Assembly: GCF_003751305.1 (NCBI RefSeq)
Contig: NZ_RJKV01000001.1
Span: forward strand, 1,035,586 to 1,099,585
DNA from: Stenotrophomonas rhizophila
GTDB lineage: Bacteria > Pseudomonadota > Gammaproteobacteria > Xanthomonadales > Xanthomonadaceae
Length of the DNA: 64,000 bases
Reading direction: 5' to 3'
Shown piece by piece: positions 53,782 through 62,406 of this stretch. Numbering within the stretch: the first letter of the stretch is position 1; every line of letters begins with the position of its first letter. The notes below the pieces were generated by a model. The model was not told the DNA's origin, did no database searches, and worked only from the letters and a program-made list of their open reading frames with translations. The translations under genes were made by a program, and so were the position numbers.

Positions 53782-54990
53782 TTACAGCGATTCGAAGATA
53801 CCCGCCGCGCCCATGCCGGTGCCGATGCACATGGTCACCATGCCGTACTTCTGCTGGCGGCGGCGCAGGCCGTGCAGCAGGGTGGCGGTACGGATAGCGC
53901 CGGTGGCACCCAGCGGATGGCCCAAGGCGATCGCGCCGCCCAGCGGGTTGACCTTGGACGGGTCCAGGCCGCAATCGCGGATGACGGCCAGCGACTGCGC
54001 GGCAAAGGCCTCGTTGAGCTCGATCCAGTCCAGCTGGTCCTGGGTCAGGCCGGCCTGCTTGAGTGCCTTCGGGATCGCAGCGATCGGGCCGATGCCCATC
54101 ACTTCCGGGCGCACACCGGCGACCGAGAAGCTGACGAAGCGGGCCAGCGGGGTCAGGCCGTAATCCTTGATCGCCTGCTCGGAGGCCAGCAGCACCGCAC
54201 CGGCACCATCGCTCATCTGCGAGGAATTGCCGGCAGTAACCGTGCCACCGAACTGACCATTGCGGAACACCGGGCGGAGCTTGGCCAGGCCTTCAGCGGA
54301 CGAATCCAGGCGCGGGCCTTCGTCGGTATCCACGATCTTGTCGCGGGTGATGATGCGGCGGCCGTCGGCCAGGTCCGGCTGGCGGGTGCGCACGTCGTAC
54401 GGGCTGATCTCGTCCTTGAACTCGCCGTTCTGGATCGCGGCGATGGCCTTCTGGTGCGAGGCGAGGGCGAAGGCGTCCTGCTCCTCACGCGAGACCTTCC
54501 ATTCTTCGGCGACCTTCTCGGCGGTGATGCCCATGCCGTAGGCAATGGCGACGTGGTCGTTGTCGAACACGCTCGGCGCCATCGCGATCTTGTTGCCCAT
54601 CATCGGCACCATCGACATCGACTCGGTACCACCGGCCAGCATCAGGTCCGAATTGCCCAGACGGATCTGGTCGGCGGCCATGGCCACGGCCTGCAGGCCG
54701 GAGGAGCAGAAGCGATTGACGGTCTGCGCGGCGATGGTGTCCGGCAGGCCGGCCAGCAGCACGCCGATGCGCGCCACGTTCATGCCCTGCTCGGCTTCCG
54801 GCATCGCGCAGCCGATGATCGCGTCATCGATGCGGTTGAGGTCGATGCCAGGCGCCTGTGCGACCACGGAGCGGAGCACATGGGCCAGCATGTCGTCGGG
54901 ACGGGTATTGCGGAACACGCCCTTGGGCGCCTTGCCCACCGGGGTGCGGGTGGCGGCGACGATGTAGGCGTCCTGGATTTGCTTGGTCAT
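53782..54990 (-). CDS. fadA: Acetyl-CoA acyltransferase (3-ketoacyl-CoA thiolase)
   Basis: Thiolytic step of fatty-acid beta-oxidation, 402 residues. The nucleophile Cys is in NRFCSSGLQA, the His in GHPLGATGA and the second Cys in CIGTGMGAA. It lies 22 bp downstream of fadB on the same strand, so the two form the beta-oxidation complex operon. Distinct from PcaF at 16153 although of the same superfamily. Confidence 0.94.
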   Translation of the reverse strand: MTKQIQDAYIVAATRTPVGKAPKGVFRNTRPDDMLAHVLRSVVAQAPGIDLNRIDDAIIGCAMPEAEQGMNVARIGVLLAGLPDTIAAQTVNRFCSSGLQAVAMAADQIRLGNSDLMLAGGTESMSMVPMMGNKIAMAPSVFDNDHVAIAYGMGITAEKVAEEWKVSREEQDAFALASHQKAIAAIQNGEFKDEISPYDVRTRQPDLADGRRIITRDKIVDTDEGPRLDSSAEGLAKLRPVFRNGQFGGTVTAGNSSQMSDGAGAVLLASEQAIKDYGLTPLARFVSFSVAGVRPEVMGIGPIAAIPKALKQAGLTQDQLDWIELNEAFAAQSLAVIRDCGLDPSKVNPLGGAIALGHPLGATGAIRTATLLHGLRRRQQKYGMVTMCIGTGMGAAGIFESL

Positions 54991-55012
54991 TGCAGTGATC
55001 TCTCTAAAAGGG

Positions 55013-57385
55013 TCAGTTACGCAGCGGCTTGCCGGTCTTGAGCATGTGCGCGATGCGGGCCTGGGTCTTTTCCTGCTGGGCCAGTTCGACGAAGTGCTTG
55101 CGCTCCAGCGTCAGCAGCCACTCTTCGTCCACCAGCGTGCCGCGATCCACTTCGCCGCCGCACAGCACGGTGGCGATGCGCACGGCGATCTCGTAGTCGT
55201 ACGGGCTGATGAAGCGTCCTTCCAGCATGTTGACCAGCATCATCTTGAACGTGGCGATGCCGACGTCACCGGCGACCTGGATGCGGCGGGCCGGCATCGG
55301 CGGACGGTAGCCGCCTTCGGCCAGCGCCAGCACTTCGGCCTTGGCGATGTGCAGCGTCTCGAAGCTGTTGAACACGACCTTGTCGGTCGCGCGCATCAGG
55401 CCCAGTTCCTTGGCGTTGACCGCGGAGTTGGAGACCTTGGCCATCGCGACGGTTTCGAAGGTCTTCTTGAGCTCGGCGAACACGTCACCGCCGGGGCCTG
55501 CGGCCTGCGAGGCGCGCACGGCCAGTTCCTTCAGGCCACCACCGGCCGGCAGCAGACCGACGCCGGCTTCGACCAGACCGATGTAGCTTTCCAGCGCGGC
55601 CACGCTCTTGGCACTGTGCATCTGGAACTCACAGCCACCCCCCAGGGCCAGGCCGCGCACGGCGGTCACCACCGGCACCAGCGAATACTTGATCGCCTGG
55701 CTGGTGCGCTGGAAGTTGTGCACCATCTCTTCGAACTGGTCGACCTTGCCGGCCTGCAGCAGGCCGAGCGCACCGGCCAGATCGGCACCGGCGGAGAAGG
55801 GCTCCTTCTGCTGCCAGATCACCAGGCCCTTGTAGTCCTGCTCGGCGCGCTTGATCGCTTCCTGCAGGCCGTTGAGCACGTGGTCGGACACGGTGTTCAT
55901 CTTGGTCTTGAAGCTGACCACCGCGATGCCGTCGCCGTCGTGCCACATGCGCACGCCGTCGTTCTCGAACACCGTTTCGCCCGGGCTGAAGGTCTCGCCC
56001 AGCAGCGGATCCGGGAAGCGCTGGCGCTGGTACACCGGCAGCGCCGAACGCGGCAGCTTGGCGTTGCGCGACGGGCTGTAGCTGCCTTCGGCGGCGTGCA
56101 CGCCGTCGCGGCCATCAAACACCCAGTCCGGCAGCGGGGCATTGCTCATGCTCTTGCCGGCGACGATGTCATCGGCGATCCACTGGGCGACCTGCTTCCA
56201 GCCGGCAGCCTGCCAGGTTTCGAACGGGCCCAGCGACCAGCCGTACCCCCAGCGGATGGCCAGATCCACGTCGCGCGCGGTCTCGGCGATGTCGGCCAGG
56301 TGGTAGGCGCTGTAATGGAACAGATCGCGGAAGGTCGCCCACAGGAACTGCGCCTGGGGGTGCTGGCTCTCGCGCAGCTTGGCGAACTTCTCGGCCGGGT
56401 TCTTGATCTTGAGGATCTCGACCACTTCCGGCGCGGCGGCGCGGTCGGCGGGGCGGTAATCCTGCTTGTCCAGGTCCAGCACCATGATGTCCTTGCCGAC
56501 CTTGCGGAAGATGCCGGCACCGGTCTTCTGGCCCAGCGCGCCCTTGGAAATCAGCGCGTCCAGCCACGTCGGCGAGGTGAAGAATTCATGCCACGGATCG
56601 TTGGGCAGGGTGTCGCCCATCGTCTTGATCACGTGCGCCATGGTGTCCAGGCCGACCACGTCGGAGGTGCGGTAGGTCGCCGACTTCGGGCGGCCGACCA
56701 GCGGGCCGGTCAGGCCGTCGACTTCATCGAAGCCCAGGCCGAAGGCCTGCGTGTGGTGGATGGTGGACAGGATCGAGAACACGCCGATGCGGTTGCCGAT
56801 GAAGTTCGGGGTGTCCTTGGCGTACACCACGCCCTTGCCCAGCGTGGTGACCAGGAACGCTTCCAGGCCTTCCAGCACGGCGGCATCGGTGGTGGTGGCC
56901 GGGATCAGCTCGGCCAAGTGCATGTAGCGCGGCGGATTGAAGAAGTGCACGCCGCAGAAGCGGTGGCGCAGCTGCTCCGGCAGCACGTCGGCGAGCTTGT
57001 TGATGCCCAGGCCCGAGGTGTTGGAGGCCAGCACGGCGTGATCGGCCACGAACGGGGCGATCTTCTTGTACAGGTCCTGCTTCCAGTCCATCCGTTCGGC
57101 GATGGCTTCGATGATCAGGTCGCAGTCCTTCAACTGCTCCAGGCCGGTCTCATAGTTGGCCGGCGTGATCGCCTCGGCGTAGGACTTGCTGGCGAGCGGG
57201 GCAGGGCTGAGCTTGCCCAGATTGGCGATGGCTTTGAGCACGATGCCATCGGCCGGACCTTCCTTGGCGGGCAGGTCGAACAGCACCGTGTCGACGCCGG
57301 CGTTGGTCAGGTGGGCGGCGATCTGGGCACCCATGACGCCGGCACCCAGCACGGCGGCACGGCGGACTAGCAGGGAATTGGACAT
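55013..57385 (-). CDS. fadB: 3-hydroxyacyl-CoA dehydrogenase/enoyl-CoA hydratase (FadB, FadN-type order)
   Basis: Bifunctional beta-oxidation enzyme of 790 residues. The NAD-binding hydroxyacyl-CoA dehydrogenase domain is at the N-terminus (VLGAGVMGAQIAAHLTNAG, then NTSGLGINKLAD) and a crotonase/enoyl-CoA hydratase fold lies towards the C-terminus (VVTAVRGLALGGGCEFQMHS and GLLPAGGGLKEL). This domain order is that of FadN-type proteins, the reverse of E. coli FadB. It stands between psrA and fadA. Confidence 0.9.
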   Translation of the reverse strand: MSNSLLVRRAAVLGAGVMGAQIAAHLTNAGVDTVLFDLPAKEGPADGIVLKAIANLGKLSPAPLASKSYAEAITPANYETGLEQLKDCDLIIEAIAERMDWKQDLYKKIAPFVADHAVLASNTSGLGINKLADVLPEQLRHRFCGVHFFNPPRYMHLAELIPATTTDAAVLEGLEAFLVTTLGKGVVYAKDTPNFIGNRIGVFSILSTIHHTQAFGLGFDEVDGLTGPLVGRPKSATYRTSDVVGLDTMAHVIKTMGDTLPNDPWHEFFTSPTWLDALISKGALGQKTGAGIFRKVGKDIMVLDLDKQDYRPADRAAAPEVVEILKIKNPAEKFAKLRESQHPQAQFLWATFRDLFHYSAYHLADIAETARDVDLAIRWGYGWSLGPFETWQAAGWKQVAQWIADDIVAGKSMSNAPLPDWVFDGRDGVHAAEGSYSPSRNAKLPRSALPVYQRQRFPDPLLGETFSPGETVFENDGVRMWHDGDGIAVVSFKTKMNTVSDHVLNGLQEAIKRAEQDYKGLVIWQQKEPFSAGADLAGALGLLQAGKVDQFEEMVHNFQRTSQAIKYSLVPVVTAVRGLALGGGCEFQMHSAKSVAALESYIGLVEAGVGLLPAGGGLKELAVRASQAAGPGGDVFAELKKTFETVAMAKVSNSAVNAKELGLMRATDKVVFNSFETLHIAKAEVLALAEGGYRPPMPARRIQVAGDVGIATFKMMLVNMLEGRFISPYDYEIAVRIATVLCGGEVDRGTLVDEEWLLTLERKHFVELAQQEKTQARIAHMLKTGKPLRN

Positions 57386-57428
57386 GTCGATAAGCCTTTG
57401 TTGTCTGGAAGCCGGTCAGCGCCCGGCT

Positions 57429-58091
57429 CTACGGGGTGGAAAGGGAGGTCGTCGAAGCGCTCGAGGCCGCGCTGGCGCGGAATCCGGCTTCGGCGAAATG
57501 AATCAGTTCCTGGGCGGCATGGGCACGATGCGCCGCTTCGGTGACACCGGCGGGTCGCTTGATCAGGCCGAAGTCGGCCATCGCGTAGGTCAGCGAGCCG
57601 GCGAGGAAATCCAGGCGCCAGTACAGCTCTTCCTTGCTCAGCCCCGGCACGCAGGCGGAGATCGCCTTGCCGAAGTCGCGCAGGACGTGGCCGTAATGGT
57701 CGGAAAGGAACTTGCGCAGGTTGTCGTTCTTTTCGGCGTAGGCGCGGGCGATGACCCGCACGAACGCGCCGCCGGTCTGGCGGTCCTGGGCCATCGCCAG
57801 GGCCGGTTCGACGAAGGCGGCCAGCACCGGGCGCAGTTCACCGGGATGCTCGCGGCGGGCGGCCTCCAGCTGGGCGAGGCGGGCCGAGGTCATTTCATCC
57901 ATCCGGCGGCGGAAGACCTCGTTGACCAGGTTCTCCTTGGAGCCGAAGTGGTAATTGACCGCGGCGATGTTCACATCGGCCTGGCTGGTGACCTGGCGCA
58001 GCGAGGTGCCCGCGAACCCGTGCAGGGCGAACAGTTCCTCGGCAGCGCCGAGGATGCGGTCCTTGGTGGAGAAGTGGGCAGGTTTGGCCAT
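57429..58091 (-). CDS. psrA: TetR-family fatty-acid regulator (PsrA-like)
   Basis: Repressor-type regulator of 220 residues. N-terminal helix-turn-helix DRILGAAEELFALHGFAGTSLRQVTSQADVNIAAVNYHFGSKENLV, then a ligand domain expected to bind long-chain acyl-CoA. The start at 58091 is preferred; an upstream Met at 58112 would place coding sequence next to the operator. An operator-like CAAAC-N4-GTTTG lies 18-33 bp upstream, and fadB and fadA follow on the same strand, so it probably represses its own operon. Confidence 0.87.
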   Translation of the reverse strand: MAKPAHFSTKDRILGAAEELFALHGFAGTSLRQVTSQADVNIAAVNYHFGSKENLVNEVFRRRMDEMTSARLAQLEAARREHPGELRPVLAAFVEPALAMAQDRQTGGAFVRVIARAYAEKNDNLRKFLSDHYGHVLRDFGKAISACVPGLSKEELYWRLDFLAGSLTYAMADFGLIKRPAGVTEAAHRAHAAQELIHFAEAGFRASAASSASTTSLSTP

Positions 58092-58108
58092 GGGGCAGGG
58101 CAGTTCAA

Positions 58109-58124
58109 TCAAACGATTGTTTGA
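58109..58124. promoter_or_regulatory. PsrA-type operator
   Basis: TCAAACGATTGTTTGA has perfect 6-bp arms and matches the published PsrA consensus C/GAAAC-N2-4-GTTTG/C. It lies just upstream of the psrA start. Confidence 0.8.
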
Positions 58125-58196
58125 TATTAGACCTGCGGCTGCGCCACCGCATTGTGCGGCGCAGCAGAAATGGGGGTTCGTTCATCCGCCGTCCCG

Positions 58197-58290
58197 GTAG
58201 TGCCGGCCGCTGGCCGGCCACCACGCCATTGCCTGAACAGGCCGATCACCCGCGGCACACAGGGCGTTGCCGGCCAGCGGCCGGCACTAC
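58197..58290. repeat. Inward-facing pair of SMAG/REP elements
   Basis: Forward GTAG-T-GCCGGCC-GCT-GGCCGGC at 58197-58218 and the reverse complement at 58269-58290, separated by about 50 bp. Confidence 0.87.
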
Positions 58291-58339
58291 CGTACGGCGG
58301 GGTTACACGTTAGAATTGGCGCACGTATATCAGGCTAAG

Positions 58340-58364
58340 CCCGCGTTTTGACGCGGGTTTTTTT
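58340..58364 (+). terminator. Terminator-like hairpin in front of ndk
   Basis: Stem CCCGCG / CGCGGG with a 6-nt loop, followed by seven T, pointing at ndk and ending 48 bp before its start. No plus-strand gene lies upstream within the spacer, so it is an attenuator or ends a short unannotated transcript. Confidence 0.75.
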
Positions 58365-58412
58365 CATGTTAACCTCGGGCCGATCAAGTGGCCCGCCCAA
58401 CGGAGTATTCCC

Positions 58413-58838
58413 ATGGCGCTGGAGCGCACCCTTTCCATCATCAAGCCGGACGCCGTCGCCAAGAACGTCATCGGTGAAATCTACGCCCGCTTCGAAAAGG
58501 CCGGCCTGAAGGTCGTCGCCGCCAAGTACAAGCAGCTGTCGCGTCGCGAAGCCGAAGGCTTCTACGCCGTGCACCGCGAGCGTCCGTTCTTCAACGCGCT
58601 GGTCGAGTTCATGATCTCCGGCCCGGTGATGATCCAGGCCCTGGAAGGCGAGAACGCCGTGCTGGCCCACCGCGACCTGCTGGGCGCCACCAACCCGAAG
58701 GAAGCCGCCGCAGGCACCATCCGCGCCGACTTCGCTGAATCCATCGATGCCAATGCCGCCCACGGCTCGGACTCGGTTGAGAATGCCGCGATCGAAATCG
58801 CCTACTTCTTCGCCGCGACTGAAGTCGTCTCGCGCTGA
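58413..58838 (+). CDS. ndk: Nucleoside-diphosphate kinase
   Basis: Balances nucleoside triphosphate pools by phosphate transfer through a histidine. 141 residues; the active-site His117 is in NAAHGSDS, and the opening [18 protein letters not shown] is the standard Ndk start. First gene of a dense run of genes. Confidence 0.96.
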   Translation: MALERTLSIIKPDAVAKNVIGEIYARFEKAGLKVVAAKYKQLSRREAEGFYAVHRERPFFNALVEFMISGPVMIQALEGENAVLAHRDLLGATNPKEAAAGTIRADFAESIDANAAHGSDSVENAAIEIAYFFAATEVVSR

Positions 58839-58848
58839 GAGTGATGCC

Positions 58849-60054
58849 GTGAACGAGGTCGTACAGCCAACCGCCATCCCATCCGTGCTCGTGTCGAGCC
58901 CGGTTGTGGCCAAGCAGAACCTGCTCGACCTCGATCGCGAGGGTCTGGAGCGCTTCTTCGCCGAGACACTCGGCGAAGCGCGCTACCGTGCCCATCAGGT
59001 GATGAAGTGGATCCACCATCACTACGTCACCGATTTCGATGACATGACCGACCTCGGCAAGGCGCTGCGCGCCAAGCTCAAGCAGCATGCCGAGGTGCTG
59101 GTCCCGAACATCGTGTTCGACAAACCCTCCACCGACGGCACCCACAAGTGGCTGCTGGCGATGGGGACCGATGGCAAGAACGCCATCGAAGCGGTCTATA
59201 TCCCGGACAAGAACCGCGGCACGCTGTGCGTGTCCTCGCAGGTCGGCTGCGCGCTGAACTGCACGTTCTGTTCGACCGCCACCCAGGGCTTCAACCGCAA
59301 CCTGTCCACCGCCGAGATCATCGGCCAGGTGTGGGTCGCGGCGCGCCATCTGGGCAACATCCCGCACAAGCAGCGTCGTCTCACCAACGTGGTGATGATG
59401 GGCATGGGCGAGCCGTTGATGAATTTCGACAACGTCGTGCGCGCCATGAGCGTGATGCGCGACGATCTGGGCTACGGCCTGGCCAACAAGCGCGTGACGC
59501 TGTCCACCTCCGGCCTGGTGCCGCAGATCGACCGCCTCTCCACCGAGAGCGACGTGTCGCTGGCGGTGTCGCTGCATGCGCCCAACGATGCACTGCGCGA
59601 GACCCTGGTCCCGCTCAACAAGAAGTACCCGATCGTCGAGCTGATGGCCTCGTGCGCACGCTATCTGCGCGCCAACAAGCGCCGCGAATCGGTGACCTTC
59701 GAATACACCCTGATGAAGGGGATCAACGACCAGCCCGAGCACGCCCGCCAGCTGGCGCGGCTGATGCGCCAGTTCGACAACGCCGTGCAGGCCTCGAACT
59801 CGGGCAAGGTCAACCTGATTCCGTTCAACCCGTTCCCCGGCACGCGCTATGAGCGCTCCGGCGAAACGGAGATCCGCGCCTTCCAGAAGATCCTGCTCGA
59901 TGCGAAGGTGCTGACGATGGTGCGGCGTACCCGCGGCGACGATATCGATGCCGCCTGTGGCCAGCTCAAGGGCCAGGTCATGGATCGCACACGCCGCCAG
60001 GCCGAGTTCAACAAAACGCTGCAGGACGGGAAAGACCGGAATGCCGCTGCCTGA
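58849..60054 (+). CDS. rlmN: 23S rRNA/tRNA C2-adenine methyltransferase RlmN
   Basis: Radical-SAM enzyme that methylates A2503 of 23S rRNA and A37 of tRNAs. 401 residues with the iron-sulfur motif CxxxCxxC in [11 protein letters not shown], the SAM-binding [11 protein letters not shown] and the mechanism-linked Cys region near [10 protein letters not shown]. The GTG at 58849 lies 10 bp after ndk; a longer frame through ndk has no support. It overlaps pilF by 14 nt. Confidence 0.95.
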   Translation: MNEVVQPTAIPSVLVSSPVVAKQNLLDLDREGLERFFAETLGEARYRAHQVMKWIHHHYVTDFDDMTDLGKALRAKLKQHAEVLVPNIVFDKPSTDGTHKWLLAMGTDGKNAIEAVYIPDKNRGTLCVSSQVGCALNCTFCSTATQGFNRNLSTAEIIGQVWVAARHLGNIPHKQRRLTNVVMMGMGEPLMNFDNVVRAMSVMRDDLGYGLANKRVTLSTSGLVPQIDRLSTESDVSLAVSLHAPNDALRETLVPLNKKYPIVELMASCARYLRANKRRESVTFEYTLMKGINDQPEHARQLARLMRQFDNAVQASNSGKVNLIPFNPFPGTRYERSGETEIRAFQKILLDAKVLTMVRRTRGDDIDAACGQLKGQVMDRTRRQAEFNKTLQDGKDRNAAA

Positions 60055-60838
60055 TCGCCGATTGCCAGCCGTTGTCTTCTTCGCGCTGGCATTGGCCGGC
60101 TGTGGCAAACAAGGTGTCAAACCACCGTCAGGTCCGCTCGAGGTCGCGCCGACCTACGAGGCCCGTGACAACCCCGAGATCCGCAAGCGCGTGAACTACC
60201 AGGACCAGATGGTCCTGGCCGGCGAGTCGATGCGCGCCGGCGCACTGGACGCCGCCGAGAAGCGGGTCCGCGCGGCCACGAAGATCGACGCGCGACGTCC
60301 TGAGGCATACATGATGCTGGCGGCCATTGCCACGCAGCGTGGCAACGAGGCCGGTGCCGGCCCGCTGTATGCCAAGGCCGCCGAGCTGGCCCCGGATCGG
60401 GGTGATGTCCTCAATAATTATGGCGCTTGGCTATGTGCTCATGGCCGGCCGGCCGAGTCGCTGGTCTGGTTCGACCGGGCGCTGCAGGCGCCCGGGTACA
60501 CCACACCGGCGTCCGCGCTGGCCAATGCCGGCGGCTGCGCCCTTGAGGCGGGCCAGTCCGAACGGGCCACGCCGGACCTGCGCCGGGCGCTTGAGATAGA
60601 TCCCGTCAATGCCTACGCACTGGAGTCGATGGCCCGCAGCGAGTACGCCCAAGGGCGCTATTTCGAGGCCCGCGCCTTTGCGCAACGGCGTCTGGCGGCT
60701 GCACCGGCCACACGTTCCGTGTTACAACTTGCCTCTCAAATCGAGGCGCGGCTTGGCGACAACGTGGCATCCGGTCGCTATCTGCAGCGAATTCATGATG
60801 AATTTCCGCAGGATGCGGCACCTAATCCCCGGGGTTGA
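60041..60838 (+). CDS. pilF: Type IV pilus biogenesis lipoprotein PilF
   Basis: Outer-membrane pilotin that helps PilQ secretin assembly for type IV pili. 265 residues with a lipobox (LALAGCGKQ) and several TPR units (for example [28 protein letters not shown] and [26 protein letters not shown]). It overlaps rlmN by 14 nt and precedes rodZ by 6 bp. It connects functionally with FimX at the other end of the window. Confidence 0.88.
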   Translation: MPLPDRRLPAVVFFALALAGCGKQGVKPPSGPLEVAPTYEARDNPEIRKRVNYQDQMVLAGESMRAGALDAAEKRVRAATKIDARRPEAYMMLAAIATQRGNEAGAGPLYAKAAELAPDRGDVLNNYGAWLCAHGRPAESLVWFDRALQAPGYTTPASALANAGGCALEAGQSERATPDLRRALEIDPVNAYALESMARSEYAQGRYFEARAFAQRRLAAAPATRSVLQLASQIEARLGDNVASGRYLQRIHDEFPQDAAPNPRG

Positions 60839-60844
60839 AGCACT

Positions 60845-61708
60845 GTGATTGATGACCAGACTGTGAACGCTTTTGATACTGCGGCCGGTTGCGGAGCCCG
60901 TCTTCGCCAGGCCCGTGAAGCGGCCGGCCTGACCCTGGAAGCGGTGGGGCAGCAGCTGCACATGCCCGTTCAGGTGGTCAAATCGCTGGAAGAAGAGCAG
61001 TGGCAGCGCCTTGGCGCGCCGGTCTTCGTCCGCGGCCAGCTACGCAGCTATGCCCGCCTGCTCAAGGTGGACATCGGTGAGATCCTCGAGCAGTCCCACA
61101 TCGGCCCGATCGTGCCGCCGCAGCTGATCAGCCACACGCACACCCCGCGCGCGCGCCGCATCGCCGAGAGTCTCGGGCGCCGTGTGCTGTATGTCGGTAT
61201 CACCGCCGTGCTGGCCGTGCCGGTCTGGTTTGCCACCCGCGGCCATTTCGATGGCACCGCCAACACCCCCAATACCGCGTCGCTGGATGTCATCCCGGCG
61301 GCGGTACCGGTGGCCGGTGGCGACACGCCACCCGCACCGGCGCCAGCGACGGCCGAAAGCGCCAAGCCTTCGGCACCGTCCGCACCGTATCTGGCGTCGC
61401 TGACGCCGGTCCCGCGTCCTGCCGCCGCACCGGCGGCCGTGGGCGGTGGTCTCACCCTGCAGTTCAATGGCGACAGCTGGATCGACATCACCGCGCCGGA
61501 TGGCACGACGGTCGAGAAGGCATTGCTGAAGTCGGGCGAGACCCGCAGCTTCGCACCGGGGCAGGTGGCCCGCATGGTGCTGGGCAATGCATCGGCGGTC
61601 GAGGTTCAGCAGGGCGGCACTATCGTCGACCTTTCGCCGTACCAGCGAGCCAACGTGGCACGCTTTACGGTATCCTCTGACGGCTCCGTGGCCCCAGTTT
61701 CGCACTGA
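60845..61708 (+). CDS. rodZ: RodZ-like HTH/transmembrane cell-shape protein
   Basis: Membrane protein linking MreB to the cell-wall machinery. 287 residues: N-terminal Cro/C1-type HTH (LRQAREAAGLTLEAVGQQLHMPVQVVKSLE), a transmembrane helix (about 113-133), a Pro/Ala-rich periplasmic linker and a C-terminal DUF4115 beta domain with GDSWIDITAPDGT. Start GTG at 60845. Sits between pilF and a YfgM-like gene, an arrangement common to gamma-proteobacteria. Confidence 0.88.
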   Translation: MIDDQTVNAFDTAAGCGARLRQAREAAGLTLEAVGQQLHMPVQVVKSLEEEQWQRLGAPVFVRGQLRSYARLLKVDIGEILEQSHIGPIVPPQLISHTHTPRARRIAESLGRRVLYVGITAVLAVPVWFATRGHFDGTANTPNTASLDVIPAAVPVAGGDTPPAPAPATAESAKPSAPSAPYLASLTPVPRPAAAPAAVGGGLTLQFNGDSWIDITAPDGTTVEKALLKSGETRSFAPGQVARMVLGNASAVEVQQGGTIVDLSPYQRANVARFTVSSDGSVAPVSH

Positions 61709-61767
61709 GCCGCGTTTCCCCAATCCAATTCAAATAGCTCCTCCTAATGGGCGGGGCGAGAGTACGC

Positions 61768-62406
61768 ATGGCGATCGACGACCTGCTCGACGAGCACGAA
61801 CAAAGTGAACGCGTCCGCGGCTGGCTGCGGAAGAACGGTGTCAGCATCCTGGCCGGTGTCGCGATCGCGATCGGCGGCATCTGGGGCTGGAAGGAATGGC
61901 AGACCCGGCACAGCAACAGCCTGGCCGGCGCCAACGTCCAGTATCAGGTCGTGCTCAAGAGCCTGGAAGACAAGGACCTGGAGCAGGCTGCCAAGGGCGT
62001 GAAGGAGCTGGAAAGCGGCAAGGCCAATATCTATGCCGATCTGGCTGCGCTGCAGCTGGCCAAGGCCCAGGTCGATGCCGGCAAGAATGACGACGCGCTG
62101 GCGACCCTGCGTGCGATCAAGGCCGACCCCGAATTCAAGCCGGTCATCGAGCAGCGTGTTGCACGCCTGCTGGTGGCTACCGGCAAGACCGAGGATGCGA
62201 TCAAGCAGCTCGGCACCGCGACCGACAGCACCAGCCTGGAAATCCATGGCGATGCGCTGATGGCGCAGGGCAAGCGTGATGCGGCCCGCGAACAGTATGA
62301 GAAGGCGCTCAAGACGCTGGACGTGGCAGCGCCCCAGCGGCGGCTGCTGGAAACCAAGTTGACGGATGCCGGTGGCACCGTCACCGATCCTGCGGAGTCG
62401 GTGTAA
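61768..62406 (+). CDS. YfgM-like tetratricopeptide ancillary translocon protein
   Basis: 212-residue membrane protein of the YfgM/UPF0070 family, associated with the SecYEG translocon and periplasmic chaperones. A cytoplasmic start (MAIDDLLDEHEQSERVRGWL) precedes one transmembrane helix (NGVSILAGVAIAIGGIWGW), then a TPR-like periplasmic domain. Start ATG at 61768. The stop overlaps bamB by one base (TAATG). Confidence 0.86.
   Translation: MAIDDLLDEHEQSERVRGWLRKNGVSILAGVAIAIGGIWGWKEWQTRHSNSLAGANVQYQVVLKSLEDKDLEQAAKGVKELESGKANIYADLAALQLAKAQVDAGKNDDALATLRAIKADPEFKPVIEQRVARLLVATGKTEDAIKQLGTATDSTSLEIHGDALMAQGKRDAAREQYEKALKTLDVAAPQRRLLETKLTDAGGTVTDPAESV

Larger units (their letters stand above)
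58092..58412. other. psrA-ndk divergent spacer
   Basis: 320 bp without a gene. Holds the psrA operator (58109-58124), two inward-facing SMAG elements (58197-58218, 58269-58290) and a terminator-like hairpin (58340-58364) facing ndk. Confidence 0.7.

Noticed and set aside
54983..57370. Plus-strand open frame opposite fadB
   Set aside because: Antisense shadow of a clearly conserved bifunctional beta-oxidation enzyme.
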